A DNA stretch of 64,000 nucleotides from Rattus norvegicus (Eukaryota; Chordata; Mammalia; Rodentia; Muridae), in assembly GCF_036323735.1 (NCBI RefSeq), contig NC_086020.1, positions 83,701,710 to 83,765,709 on the forward strand, given 5' to 3'. Both the position numbers and the translations under genes were made by a program. Positions 46,023-57,682 of the stretch are shown here, in pieces (position 1 is the first letter of the stretch; the number at the start of each line of letters is the position of its first letter). The notes beneath the pieces were generated by a model, which saw only the letters and a program-made list of their open reading frames with translations, searched no databases and was not told the DNA's origin.

Positions 46023-49000
46023 ATTCAAGTACAACTTTGGTATCTTGTAGTCTTGACAACCTGGGACAGTGTCTGGAATACAATGAACAATAAATGTGGT
46101 AGCATAAAAATGTGCTGAGTTTGTGTTAGGGGAAAGTTGCTATGACAATACAGGGGCTATATACTACCAAGGAGTATCTGCTCAGAAAGCCACTCATAAT
46201 TGTGCAAGACTTGAACATGTCACATAGGGGACAACTAACAGAAGAAGATGTTATCTAAATGAAAATACAGTTTATAGGATTTAGGGATTGGGTACAATAT
46301 TTGTCATAGATTTCTCCAGGCAGGTGGGAGATTTTGGGTCCCTAAAAGAGGAAAAATCTCAATAACCAATGTTCAGAAACAATGACTGCATGCTCTATTA
46401 CATTTATTTTTCTCTTTTTATATTTTACCCAAACCACCTATCGAAATCCAGAAGTAGTAACAATGAAATCTGTCTTTATTCTGTTGAGCAAATGTTTTAA
46501 TACACTATAAAATAACAAATGAACTCTAAATAAAGTTTAAAAAATAAAACTTAAAATGATACCTTGCTTGGATTTAGAGAGTATAAGTACAAAGCACATA
46601 TCTTGTCCAGAAGACATCATCTGACAGCATTCTTCCTCCTCCTCCTCCCCTTCCTCCTCCTCTTCTTCCTTCTCCTTCTCCTCCAGCAATTCCAGTCTTT
46701 CTGCCCCTTCTTCTGTGATGTTCACTAAACACACAGGAGCTGATGTTGATGCTTCACTTATAGCTGAGCACATAACAGTTACCTAGACTTTGACGAATCA
46801 CAGCTCTGTATTGACTGCTGCCCGATGCACAGACAAGAACTCTGACCAAGACTGAGTCACTAGTCATCAGATATCGGGGTCTATTCTGCAACCCTCTTCT
46901 CTGAGGATGATCAATAAAATCACTGAATATTTCCATTGTGCTTACTGCTTCCTAGTTATGACACAGTTTTCCAATTCATAAGAACCTTTATTTCCTCTGA
47001 TGTTAGTTGACTATCTTAATGTACCTGAAGCACAAAGAGAGCAAGACACACAAATGCATTATGGGCACTGGCAGAGGTTCAGTGATTTAACTGCTTCTCA
47101 TTTAGTAAAGAGAAACCCACAAACCTTCCACCCTTTAGGAGAATTTCTCAAACTTCAGCAAGCACCAGGATGCCAAAGCCATTTCCCTCATCCACTTGGT
47201 GACCTCACACATAAGAACAGAAGAGTTCAAACATTAAAACCCCATTAACATCACTTTGGTTGTGGGATTCCCGCAGGCTCAGCAAATCTGGGTCTAATTA
47301 CTGCAGCCTTAAATGTGAAAAGAAGGTATTCCAAAGTTGCTTACAGGAAGGTCTCACATGGTTAAAAAAAAAAAAATGAAAACCAGCAGTGAGAGACCAG
47401 ATGACTGTAACTTAACTAAACATAGCTTCTGGTGAGAAAATCAAACTGTACTCAAGATGGCTGACACTGGAGACAGTGTGGTACCTGATGTGGCGTGATA
47501 ACTAAATAATTGAAACTCCTTAGCGCTCCTGTATTCCTCCTGCTCTATTACAGAAGGGGAATGGATGCTGCTAATACCAGGGGCGACATCCAGGGACACC
47601 AGAGAAGGTAAAATTCACAGAGGCAACCCCAACATGGTGAAGAACATGGGGTATTTATCCCCCTTCCTACCCACTATAAGCTGAGGACTGCTTTCGGCAT
47701 TACTTCTAGCAATTCTGACTCTGCAGCAAGCTAGAGGGAAAGACCCCATGGTCCCCCTTGGCTGTTCTGGAATAGCAAGTGTCAAAGTAAAATAAGCAAG
47801 AAGCTAGACATTTCTGCCTCAGAGAACAGGAGCCCCTGTGCAGGGAAGCCAGCCCTGTTCTCATGCCCCATCAGTGAAATCTCAGTAGTGTTTGGTATTC
47901 CTCTCCTGTCACCACTCCCTTTCACTATCCCATCCTGACAAGACCTGAGGGGACACCAAATGAGCACATTTCCCTGGACTTGAGGAACCATGGTCAAGGC
48001 ACAGCAAGAAAGATAAGAATGTGACTATGGTTTTAAACCCAAGGAATTACAAGACAGGAACTCTTGGGGGCTTGCTTTCAGAAAAAAAAATGTGTATGGG
48101 GTGCATATTAGAGGTGTCCTACAAAGTTGCTCCCCAGGTAAAAAAGGGAGATGGGATGGATATTAGGGGCTGAGGTTGTACAAACTTTGAGGTTGTTCCT
48201 CAAAGGCTGGGTTATATAGCCAGTTAAAGGAGAGGATACCTGTGAGTCACCCCTGAGAGATCTTTTTCCATTGGCTCTGTGACACAACCAAGCCATCCAA
48301 CGCCAGCTTCATTCTGTTACTGAACATTCTTTGAACACTGCCAATTGAAAAGGACCTCAGGGAAGGAAAGCACTTACTCTTCAAACTGTGTATGGCATAA
48401 AATTTTGAATGATGTCTGGCCTACTGTAGGCCACAATCAGGACTTCAAAAAAGGAATACATATTGAAGGATAACCTCCTATATCATTATACTCCTGTCAT
48501 AAGCTCCCCGTCCAGATCCCACTTCTCAAACCATTCTGTCCTCCTCCCGAGTTCATATCAAGATTTACTCTGCCTTGACTTAGCCCTGTGTCTATTTCTT
48601 ATCTCTTGGTCCAGAGAAAACTGTAAGGTCCACACTAGCCATGACCCTCATTAAAAGACAATGAAGATGCAAAACCTTAACACACTGTATGTCTAACATA
48701 AGTTCTTTTTAAAACCATGCCTTTCTCACTCTTCAAAAAGCACAAAACTGTGAACAGTATGCGACAAAAAAAGATGATGAAACGACAACTTTCCACATCT
48801 GCCACCTAACTTGATAGCAATTAAAGCCACCTTCGAACTACTGAGAGTGTAATGACTACACAGGCGCTATGGTCTCACCTGGAAGTGACATGCCAGTGAA
48901 CACCTCACTCCTGGCTCTTGTGGTTAAAATTGTACCACCCAAAGAGATTCTAGCAATACCCCAACGTCAAAACTGCAAAAGCTCATTCTCAAAATTGTTA

Positions 49001-49050
49001 TTCTATTGAAGGTGGGTAGAGGTCAGATAAGGTTTCAGTGTGTCTCCCAA
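46023..49050. other. Intergenic, unassigned
   Basis: Holds a pyrimidine tract (46628-46685) and two adjacent minus-strand open frames (46537-46773 and 46754-46936) discussed as a possible retrocopy. The rest is unassigned unique sequence. Confidence 0.5.
46628..46685. repeat. (CCT/TTC)n pyrimidine tract
   Basis: TTCCTCCTCCTCCTCCCCTT and variants over about 58 bp. On the minus strand it encodes a Glu run inside an unsupported open frame. Confidence 0.92.
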
Positions 49051-49059
49051 AGATTCTCA

Positions 49060-49330
49060 AGGCTAGCAGCTTGTTCTCCAGTGTGGTGGTAGAACCTTGG
49101 AAAGGCGATGCCTAATGGAAGATTATTGGGCTGTGGGAAGCATTGCCCTCAGAAGATATTCATAAAGGTCTCATGGGACTAGAGGGGGTCCCACAAGACT
49201 GAGTTGTCACAGGGAGCACCCAACCTCTCCTAAGCCCCTTCTCCATAGCATTCTCACATATGGCACAAGAGGTTCATCACCCAAGCTGAACCTCTTGAAC
49301 CTCTAGCATTGTGAGGGGAAAAACCACATT
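49060..49330 (+). mobile_element. Possible MaLR-like LTR remnant
   Basis: GTGGTGGTAGAACCTTGGAA, GCCTAATGGAAGATTATTGG and GATATTCATAAAGGTCTCAT recall the MLT1-type block order. Highly diverged, ends not defined. Confidence 0.35.
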
Positions 49331-52300
49331 AGTTTATGCTAACAAAAAATACTAAGATGCTATGTTAGCAAGGATAAATGTTTATAAATATATAATAACA
49401 TCAATGAAAAATACCGTAGAAGGTATGAGATCCACCTCTTTTTATTCACTCCAAACCCCTTTATCTATAAGTCCTCGTCTCTATGGAACTGGTCTATAGG
49501 GAGGTGTCACGGTGCCACTTGCCTCTGATCTTTTCAGATGCTGGAGCCCTGCCCAATACACATTCTTATCCATCACCTTTTCCATGACTTCATCTCTCCT
49601 TCTGATCTGACACTCCCCAACACTGCAAATGGCGGCAGCATGCAGAGAAATGACAACACTTGACTGCTACTGAACAACGGGTGGTCTGAGAGGGACAGAA
49701 AACTGTTCCTTAGCCAGAGAAGATCAGAGCACGTCCCAATGGCTAAAACAACAGTTTGTGCTTGAGTCTGTGCAAGCAGATCTCCTCGTGGACACTGCAA
49801 AGACATTGGCACCTACTTCTTGGTGCTGATACACGTACATTTAGTGTACTGCTGGTGTGGACTAACATAGGGGCTACTGAGAAACCTGGCAGTGGCTCTA
49901 ACTCATATAACTGCTCATATATGTGATGAGAAGGGAGAAAAACCCAAGGCAGTCAAGGAACTCTGATGCCCTCTTTGAAAGCCCACTTTCAGCAGCTCCT
50001 CCAGGGGTCTATGTCTAGAGTCTTCTACATGCTCAAAAACCAAAGGGTGCTACATCCTACTTAGGGCAAAAATCACTACCCTGTGTCCCCATGGCACATC
50101 GTATCACACACATGTTAGCAAAGCACCTTTTATATCCTGAGTGCCACAGAGCAAACATGCTAACTGCCCGGCTGCCCTTGTTACTCTCCTGGGAGGCTTA
50201 ATTGCAGAGTTAATATCAAGGCCCTGTCACAGCTCCAGGCAGCCAGAGCACATCTGAACGACAACATTAAGAAATGTTTGTCAAAAACAGCATAGATTCA
50301 GAAGATACAGATGCATAATTCTTGGGTTTTTTTTAACCTACCTTTCTATTTAGCTCTATTTCTAGAGCTAAAATTACAGACTTGCTTTGCTGCGGGCCAA
50401 CGCAGACAAAAGCTCCCCGGCAGCCCCACAGCAAACCCGTCTGACCCGAGTATCTCTCAGTCTGTGGGTTGCCACCACCACTTCTCTCTACAAAGATGTA
50501 AATTGTGAAAGGACAAAAGTGGGCAAGGCAGGCTGTCAACTGGGCCAACTCTTCACTTTTCCGAATAGAGGTTTTTTTTTTTCTTGATTTACAAAAAAAG
50601 AATAAAAACTATATGGTTGCTCATTTGGAATCCCCGTGCTAGCATGAGACATTACATTGAATCTATTTTGCCATTTCTGCAGACTTGTTTTCATTTAAAT
50701 TCTGCTGTCGGTGGAAGGTTAATATCTTTATTTCTCAAGATCACATTTTACTTAAATTCCTGCATTTAGTTAAATAATGCATTTTTATGACATCATCATA
50801 ATTTATTTGGACACTGAGTTCATATCGCATCCAGGGGATGGGTATTCATCTTCAGCAATGTTTTTAAGCTCTTAAGAATCTAAATATTAGCTACCTCTAG
50901 CTTTGTTCCCTTCAATACAGAGTGAGTGCATTGGGAGGACTTTGGGAATGCTTGTTGACTTAGCTTATATGTGGACGAATAGCAGGGCACATAGGGAATA
51001 AAGCTATGTGTTTCATTGGGTGAGAGTCTCTGACTCAGTGTTGGTCTTCACTGAGCTGCCTCCTGGGACCAGGCACTTAGCAATGAACAGTTCTCACTGA
51101 AGAGACTAAAGTGTCATAACTCCATGTTGTGGAGTGTGTCCTTGAGCACTTCTCAGCCTCTACACACTCCAACAGCCACATCTGCCTTGGAGGCACATTT
51201 GAGACTCACAGTCTATATATATTAACCAGAATGATTAATGTTTATACCAATTAAACATAAGCTAAAATAACTGAGATGTATAAACCAAAATCAATTGTCA
51301 TGTTGCCAATGTTAACAGAAACATAATTCTGTTAAACATCTGTCAAATTTTACAATGTTACTCTGACCCTCACCTGACCTTGAAGTGATTGTGGTTTTTG
51401 TTATTAGAAAACACTCTCCCCCAGAGCTTTGACACCTAAGAACTCCAAGGCATTATTAGCCTGTTCTACAACTCTAGCCAAGACTCTTAGACTCTTAATT
51501 GGATTAATCAACATTGTTGTCTGTCTCTTTCTGAAATGGACTACCTCACCATGGGTCACCTGGGGTCAATTTAGAGTTATACTCGATGTTCACATTTTCT
51601 CAAAGGAAAAATGTTTACAAAAGGCGCTGCTTAAAATGAGATTTCTCGAGAACATCCCACAGGGAACCCAAGAACATAACATCATCACACCAAGTAAGAG
51701 TTCTCGCTCTACAACATGGCAGCCTCCACCCTGTGACACAACCCATCATACTCTTGACACAGTATTCCCTCATAGAGGAAAACACAATCCTCCTGAATGT
51801 AGGTATCAACCACAGAACTTTGACATTTGTAAAGAGGAAAAGAAAGATGGAGAGAAACGCAAATAAAAGGACCAAGTGCATCACAGGCTTGTCATGCCAC
51901 GCCAACAGCTGTCCGGACCCAGCTGCAAGGGCAACATCATAAACAAGAACTGAATGACAATCGAGACATGTGGAAAGATGACCTTAAAGCCTCATGGTCC
52001 TCAACTCAGAGAACATCCTCCAAGAACATTTTCAACCCGTGGAAACAACATGTGCATCAAGGTGAAGGGAAAGCAGTGAACTCAGGGGCAGGGGAAAGGG
52101 CAGCCTGCGTTGAGAAATGCAGAGCAGTCACTGAGACTGACAAAGCCCAGCACTGCCAGAGAGTGGCATTATTTCTTGAATTAAAAATGTAATTAAGAGT
52201 GCCTTCTCGAAATATAGAAAATGCTTATAATCATATTAACTAAAATGGGAAAAATTAAAAAGCAACAGACCATGGTTATGGATTAGAGTTGCTTAAAAAT

Positions 52301-52470
52301 GCATGGAAAAGGTTTGAAAGTACTCATGGAATTCAAAAAAGGGCAGCTACATAAAAACTGTTAGATTAAGACTACTTCTTTCCTATTAAAAATTACTTAA
52401 TGGCTGCTTCATCAGCTTCTGAATTTAAAAGAAGAAAAAGTGTTTTTCTTTCTGAAGTAACATTTGTTCC
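49331..52470. other. Intergenic, unassigned
   Basis: AT-rich unique sequence. Includes 145-codon and shorter open frames (51429-51866 on the plus strand) that match nothing I know. Segments at 50220-50820 look unusually free of repeats. Confidence 0.5.
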
Positions 52471-52523
52471 TGTCTCTCTCTGTCTCTCTGTCTCTCTGTC
52501 TCTCTGTCTCTCTCTCACACACA

Positions 52524-52571
<48 letters not shown>
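52471..52571. repeat. (CTGTCT)n(CA)n compound microsatellite
   Basis: CTGTCTCT-type units to about 52515, then about 27 CA dinucleotides with one TA interruption. Confidence 0.96.
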
Positions 52572-52573
<2 letters not shown>

Positions 52574-52807
52574 CTTCCAGTGCTAGTGTCTGCCCTGCGT
52601 ATGTTATGCTACTGAACCAATCCCCAAATCAGTAAATCTGACCTAATTGTCAATGCAGAGTCACCCCTTAGCTTCTAAAGCCCTCTAAGAATAGGCTTCC
52701 ACAGAGGTCCTTCCAAGTGTTAAGCACAAACTCTCTTTTTGACTTCCCCAAACTGGAACAACCACAGGTATAAAGGAGACCAAGAGTAGATCAAGCTGTC
52801 TTTTCAG

Positions 52808-53011
52808 AAAAAAAAGAAAAAAAAGAAGAGAAGAGGGAGAGGAGAGGAGAGGAGAGGGGAGGGGAAAGGAGGGGAGGGGAGGAGAGGGGAGGGGAGGGGA
52901 GGGGAGGGGAGGGGAGGGGAGGGGAGGAGAGGAGAGGAGAGGAGAGGAGAGGAGAGGAGAGGAGAGGAGAGGAGAGGAGAGGAGAAAACAGAAGAGAAAA
53001 GGAAAGGAAAG
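52808..53011. repeat. Purine pentanucleotide array GGAGA/GGGGA/GGAGA/GGAAA
   Basis: The plus strand is nearly pure purine. A-rich lead-in, short GGAGA block, GGGGA block (about 52886-52925), long GGAGA block (about 52926-52984) and a few GGAAA units (53000-53010). Unit types and order resemble the array at 20361. Confidence 0.95.
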
Positions 53012-54349
53012 AACACTGTAGAATGAAGCCATCTCCTCAGTATTTGCACGTTGCCACCCAAAACTGGTTTTAAAGAAATGTCAGGTGGGAAACAACAGGA
53101 AGGGGGCTCTCAAATCATTTTAAGTGTTTCCAGGAGAAAGGGGAATTATGGCACATTATACCTGCATAGACAAGGATCGGACACATCTAGAATCAAGATG
53201 AGCTGCGCAAAGCAGGCAGGCAATGGGCCTCAAATGTTCCTTTATTGTTTAACTAGTCCATCTGAAACAAAAGGAATGTGATGTTTGTTGGCACTCTAGA
53301 TGTAAAGAGGCCCCAGGGGAAGTTGTTGCTTTGGCCCTGTTTTCCTTCACTCCAAGCTTGTGAATGCAATGGCTGTATTTGGCCACTGTGGCTACTCCCA
53401 TCATCCTTTGCGGACATCGGGATGCAGCTTCCTGAGCCCTCCAATGTGGACTGACGAACCCGGGCTCTCCACAAATCCCCCAGGCCTTCTGAATCATACT
53501 GGGACTTCTGGAGCATTCACCTTTGAGGACTGAGAAGCTGCCAGGTTATCAGTCTGTGATAGCCATGGCTGGACTACTACCATAAGCCCACATCATATAA
53601 GCCAACCTAATAAATTAAATATATTAATTCATTCTATTTCTCCCTTCTTCTAGAAATCTCTGACTCTTATGCTAGGTCAAACTATATCACAAGACCCTTA
53701 ATCATCGTTTCTTATTAAACAGTGAGAAAGATGAAGAAAGATGAAATATAGGGTGTTCAGTGGGACCCTGGAAGTGGTCAGTAGTTCCCCAGACCACCAA
53801 GTCTCAATATCAGGAGAATTCATCAGTGAATACAGTCCACTGATCCAGATAGAACTTAGAAATGAACTTTGAATGTAACATAGGAGCACAAATCCTTAAA
53901 ATCAAATGCAAATAAATTATTCTTAGTCTATCTCACGTTGGGATGACAAGATATCTGAAGCCACAAAGTTTATAAAGAATATTTTATTAGGTTCATCAAT
54001 TCAGAAGCAGGGAAGTAAAACACACTTGCCATGCTTCTCGAAACTTTACAATGAAGCCACCCCGCTAACACTCCATTGGCCTAGGATCACGTGATAGCCT
54101 CACAGTGAGAACTTCCCAGTGACTCTGGCACCTCTCAAACCTCCCTTGTCCAACCAAACAGCATGACAGGAGTTCGGGGGTTAGCATCCCTATATATGAA
54201 TCTCAGCAGACGCACTGAAACTGGATCACATGACTCACGCCAACTCCACTGCCCTTTACTGGATTTTAGAGAATGTTTCTCCTATAAAGAAATGTACACC
54301 TCTGGTTTTAAAAGTAATGTCTTGGTGTATCAAAAAGATACCAACCACC
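53012..54349. other. Intergenic, unassigned
   Basis: No gene recognised. The text at 53490-53610 (GGGACTTCTGG, AGCCAACCTAATAAATTAAA) may be the end of an old LTR, but I could not establish this. Confidence 0.45.
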
Positions 54350-54731
54350 TGTGGTTTGAATAGATATGGCCCCTAGACTTTTGTGATGGAATGTTTGGCC
54401 ATAGAGAGTGAATACTATTGGGAGCTCTGGCCTTATTGAAGTAGGTGTGGCCTTGTTGAAGGAAGTACGTCACTGTGGGGGCAGGCTCTGAGGTCTCCTA
54501 TGCTCAAGCTATTCCTAGTGTGTCACACAGTCACCTTCTGCTGCATTTGGACCAAGGTGTAGAACTCTCAGCTCCTTCTCTAGCACTATGCCTGGATGCT
54601 GCCATGCTTCCTGCCATGATGGTAATGGACTGAACTTCTGAAACTGTAACCAGCCCTCATAAAATGTTTTCCCTTATAAGAGTTGCTATAGTCATGGTGC
54701 CTCTTCACAGCAATGAAACCTAGCTAAGACA
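54350..54731 (+). mobile_element. MaLR-like solitary LTR (ORR1/MT type)
   Basis: Begins TGTGGTTTGAATAGATATGG and ends ACCTAGCTAAGACA (TG...CA). It carries GTGTGGCCTTGTTGAAGGAA, GTAGAACTCTCAGCTCCTTC, GATGGTAATGGACTGAACTT, TATAAGAGTTGCTATAGTCA and CTTCACAGCAATGAAACC. The blocks run in the same order as in the copy at 31652, with an extra internal stretch (382 against 322 bp). Confidence 0.58.
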
Positions 54732-56399
54732 GAGCCCATGCCCACTTCCCCCCCTGAACCTCTTCCCACTGTGGCTTTCAGCAGTATCCAGGAATGTATT
54801 TGCAATTTATTTGACAAGCAACTGCCACCCACCGCCACCCTTGCCTGCCTCTCGTTCTCAGTAAATAACATACCAAGAGTTTTATATTTAATTACTTCTC
54901 TGCCTGCTTGTACATTGGTTACTAGCAAGAAGGGGTAACCTGACAAATTTACTGAAAGTTTTGTTTATGATAGAAACTGTGTACAATTATTTTTCACTTC
55001 AAACATGATATAATAGAGGATGGTCTCTATCCTCTGGACTTACAAACTCTGCATGAGTCTGCCTGGTTAGTCTTCTTCCTTCTTCCCTCTTTGCTGTGGA
55101 GAAGTGAGCACCATTCACTCAGGTGACAGCTGGGGCAATCGCACCTGGCAAGATCTTGGCATAGTGTCAGCGATGACATGCGAGCACATCAGTAAAATGA
55201 GCTCAAATGACTAAATGGGTTGCGGAGGAGAAAAAGCACACACCTGCCAACGCGGTGAATGCTAGAGGAGAAGATAAGGTTGGCCTCAGAGAAGGAGAAA
55301 TGCTGTAAGTACACATGCTTCCTGGATCAAAACCAACAGTCAGCGCTGGACAGTCCTGCAGGCCAGAAGTCCAAACTAAAGGTCAAAATCCTGCAGATGT
55401 AATGAAGTTGAAAAATCCCAGAAGGAAATTTGCTCCAAGTTAGGGAGGGCTCAAAAGCCAACAGTTGATATATTTTTATGACGAATGAAATTTAATTTTA
55501 ACATGCAAGCCGGGAGAGCACCCAGGGTCCTCCTGGAGAGAAAGCTGAGCACAGCAGTCATCCCGCTGTTTGCTCAAAGCATCCTCTGAATATGAGATGT
55601 ACAGACCAAAAGTGTGAGGGGGGAAATGGTTTTAAAGAATGCTAAGGAATGTAACCCTCAAACGGTATAGTTACACCATTAAAATGACAGACAAAGACAA
55701 CTGTCAACACAGAATAAATACAATGCCAAGGAGAACTATCTCTCAAAACTTAAGATAAATTAAAGATTCTTTTTTGGCCACCAAACTTTGCTAAAATAAG
55801 AGGATTGTTTTCAGACAGAAGAAATAGAATATTAGATCAAAGGACAGAAATAAAATAAAAAGCAGTATGAAATGTAAATAAATCTTACTGATGCATAAAA
55901 TAATTAGAATGTCTTATAACATTTGAAACATGCAAAAATTAAAATGTATGATGACAGTTCCAAAACCATGGTCTGTGGCAACTGTTAAAATTAAAAGGGA
56001 CTTGTATGTTCCTGCCACCTCAGGAAGTGGTGAGTCAATGGGATTTGAGGTGAAGGAGTTAAGGACACCTGTTGTAATCACCATAGAAGGCTCAAGAAGA
56101 GTCTTCAATGGCTGTATCCAGAGAAGAGTTATGGCAGAATAAGAAGAAGCAAACCTTGAAAATTCCCAAAGAATTGTGAATTTTTTAAAAAAGGAACATA
56201 AATAAGACTGAATATGAAATGTAGAATACAGTGACTGGATGCCCCAGAGTATGGAGTTATATCAGGCATGGGATGATAAAACACCTTCATAAACAGAAAG
56301 ATAGAATAAGGCTAAATGAAAGTAAAAGTGTACCTACTCACTGGCTACCCCAAGATGTAGCTGAAAATGAGAAAAACGATGCAGCAATTAAATGAAAAC
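54732..56399. other. Intergenic, unassigned
   Basis: AT-rich unique sequence, no gene or element recognised. Confidence 0.5.
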
Positions 56400-56520
56400 A
56401 CATTGGAGGGCTGAGGTGCTTGTGCTGTCTCTCAACTATAGGCAGGAGGATTGTTTGACTTGGGGGATCAAGACCAGCCCAAGCAACACAGCAAGACACT
56501 GTCTCAAAACAAAAGAAAAA
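56400..56520 (+). mobile_element. B1-like SINE (diverged)
   Basis: GGCAGGAGGATTGTTTGACT, GATCAAGACCAGCCCAAGCA and CAAGACACTGTCTCAAAACA are the 7SL-type body and tail of B1. Confidence 0.68.
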
Positions 56521-56817
56521 CCTGATCCAAATGAGATTGGTTAGGGAAAGTAGGTAAGATAATATTGTGGATCAGGTAACAAGCAGTAACAGAGATAAAA
56601 AGAAACATTTTCTAAAGAACAACGCTGTTGTCCACCAAGAATATTAAACAACAGTTCACACCAGAAAACACAGGTTAGAGATGCAAAGGAAAGACTAACA
56701 GACCGGCATGGAAACCAGACCCTTGGCAGATGGTCATCATCTCCCCAGAACTGAGCACGTAGCCTGGAACACTGTTAGTGAGCCTGTCATGATTGCCATG
56801 TAGAGACAACTCCATTT

Positions 56818-56940
56818 GGAAGCCCAGCATTGCATGGCATGCAAACAATGTAAGTCAAGAAAGGCTATACAGGAGGACTGTGGGTTCAAGACCAATCTGT
56901 GCTATGTAGTCAGACTCTCAAAAACAAAAAACAGAAAAAT
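56818..56940 (+). mobile_element. B1 SINE (diverged)
   Basis: GCTATACAGGAGGACTGTGG, GTTCAAGACCAATCTGTGCT and TAGTCAGACTCTCAAAAACA match a worn B1 3' half, preceded by GGAAGCCCAGCATTGCATGG. Confidence 0.65.
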
Positions 56941-57567
56941 CATACAGGGAATAGGGGAAACCATACTACCATAGACAAGATCATGAAAAATCTCAACCAT
57001 TCAAAATGTATAGTCTTGGGCCTCACTGGGATTGAGCTAAACTTGATTTTTAAAAAAGCACTATAAAATGCGAAAACTTTTAAATCAAGCAATAGATGTA
57101 TAAAAGTAATCTATACATGTCACTTTTATTACAAGTTTTCCAATGTGATGGAGTTTTAGGCTCCACCGAAGACAGGAAAATCAGAAAATCTTCCATTTTC
57201 TTCTTATAAATTATATTTTTAAGACATAAGAATTCCTAAAGTACCTTTTGCAAACCTGTGCTTTGGGTGTTTTTGCTTTCTGTTGTTAAAGGGATGAAAA
57301 GTGGTATTCACTGACAATAGCAAAAGCTATTTCTCCATTTCTTCTAAATAAAGATAAAAGGCTAACTTTGTAAGAGTAATTGATGCCATTTTGGTCATCA
57401 GTATTCACATTAGTGAATAGACAACATCCTTCGACGTTCCCTTTGTGATTTAAATGCTTGACCTCTGCTTGGTTGCTTCTTGTTTGGAATGTGTTTGACC
57501 TCTGGTTGCCTCAGTTGTTTGGAATGTGTTTGACCTATGGTCTCTACTGACACACTGGATGAAAAGT
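56941..57567. other. Intergenic, unassigned
   Basis: No gene recognised. A direct repeat TTGGAATGTGTTTGACCT occurs at about 57484 and 57519. Confidence 0.5.
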
Positions 57568-57682
57568 AGAATTGACACAAGGTCTTGCTCTATAGACCAG
57601 GCTAGCATGAACTATCATTTCCTGTGTCGACCTCTCCAGTGTTGGGATTAGAGGTACATATCACCAAACCTGGCCTTCATAT
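57568..57682 (-). mobile_element. B1 SINE
   Basis: Plus-strand ACAAGGTCTTGCTCTATAGA, CCAGGCTAGCATGAACTATC and GTTGGGATTAGAGGTACATA is the reverse complement of B1, ending CACCAAACCTGGCC. Confidence 0.82.

Noticed and set aside
51429..51866. 145-codon plus-strand open frame
   Set aside because: Starts with a non-ATG codon and has no recognisable domain; treated as chance.
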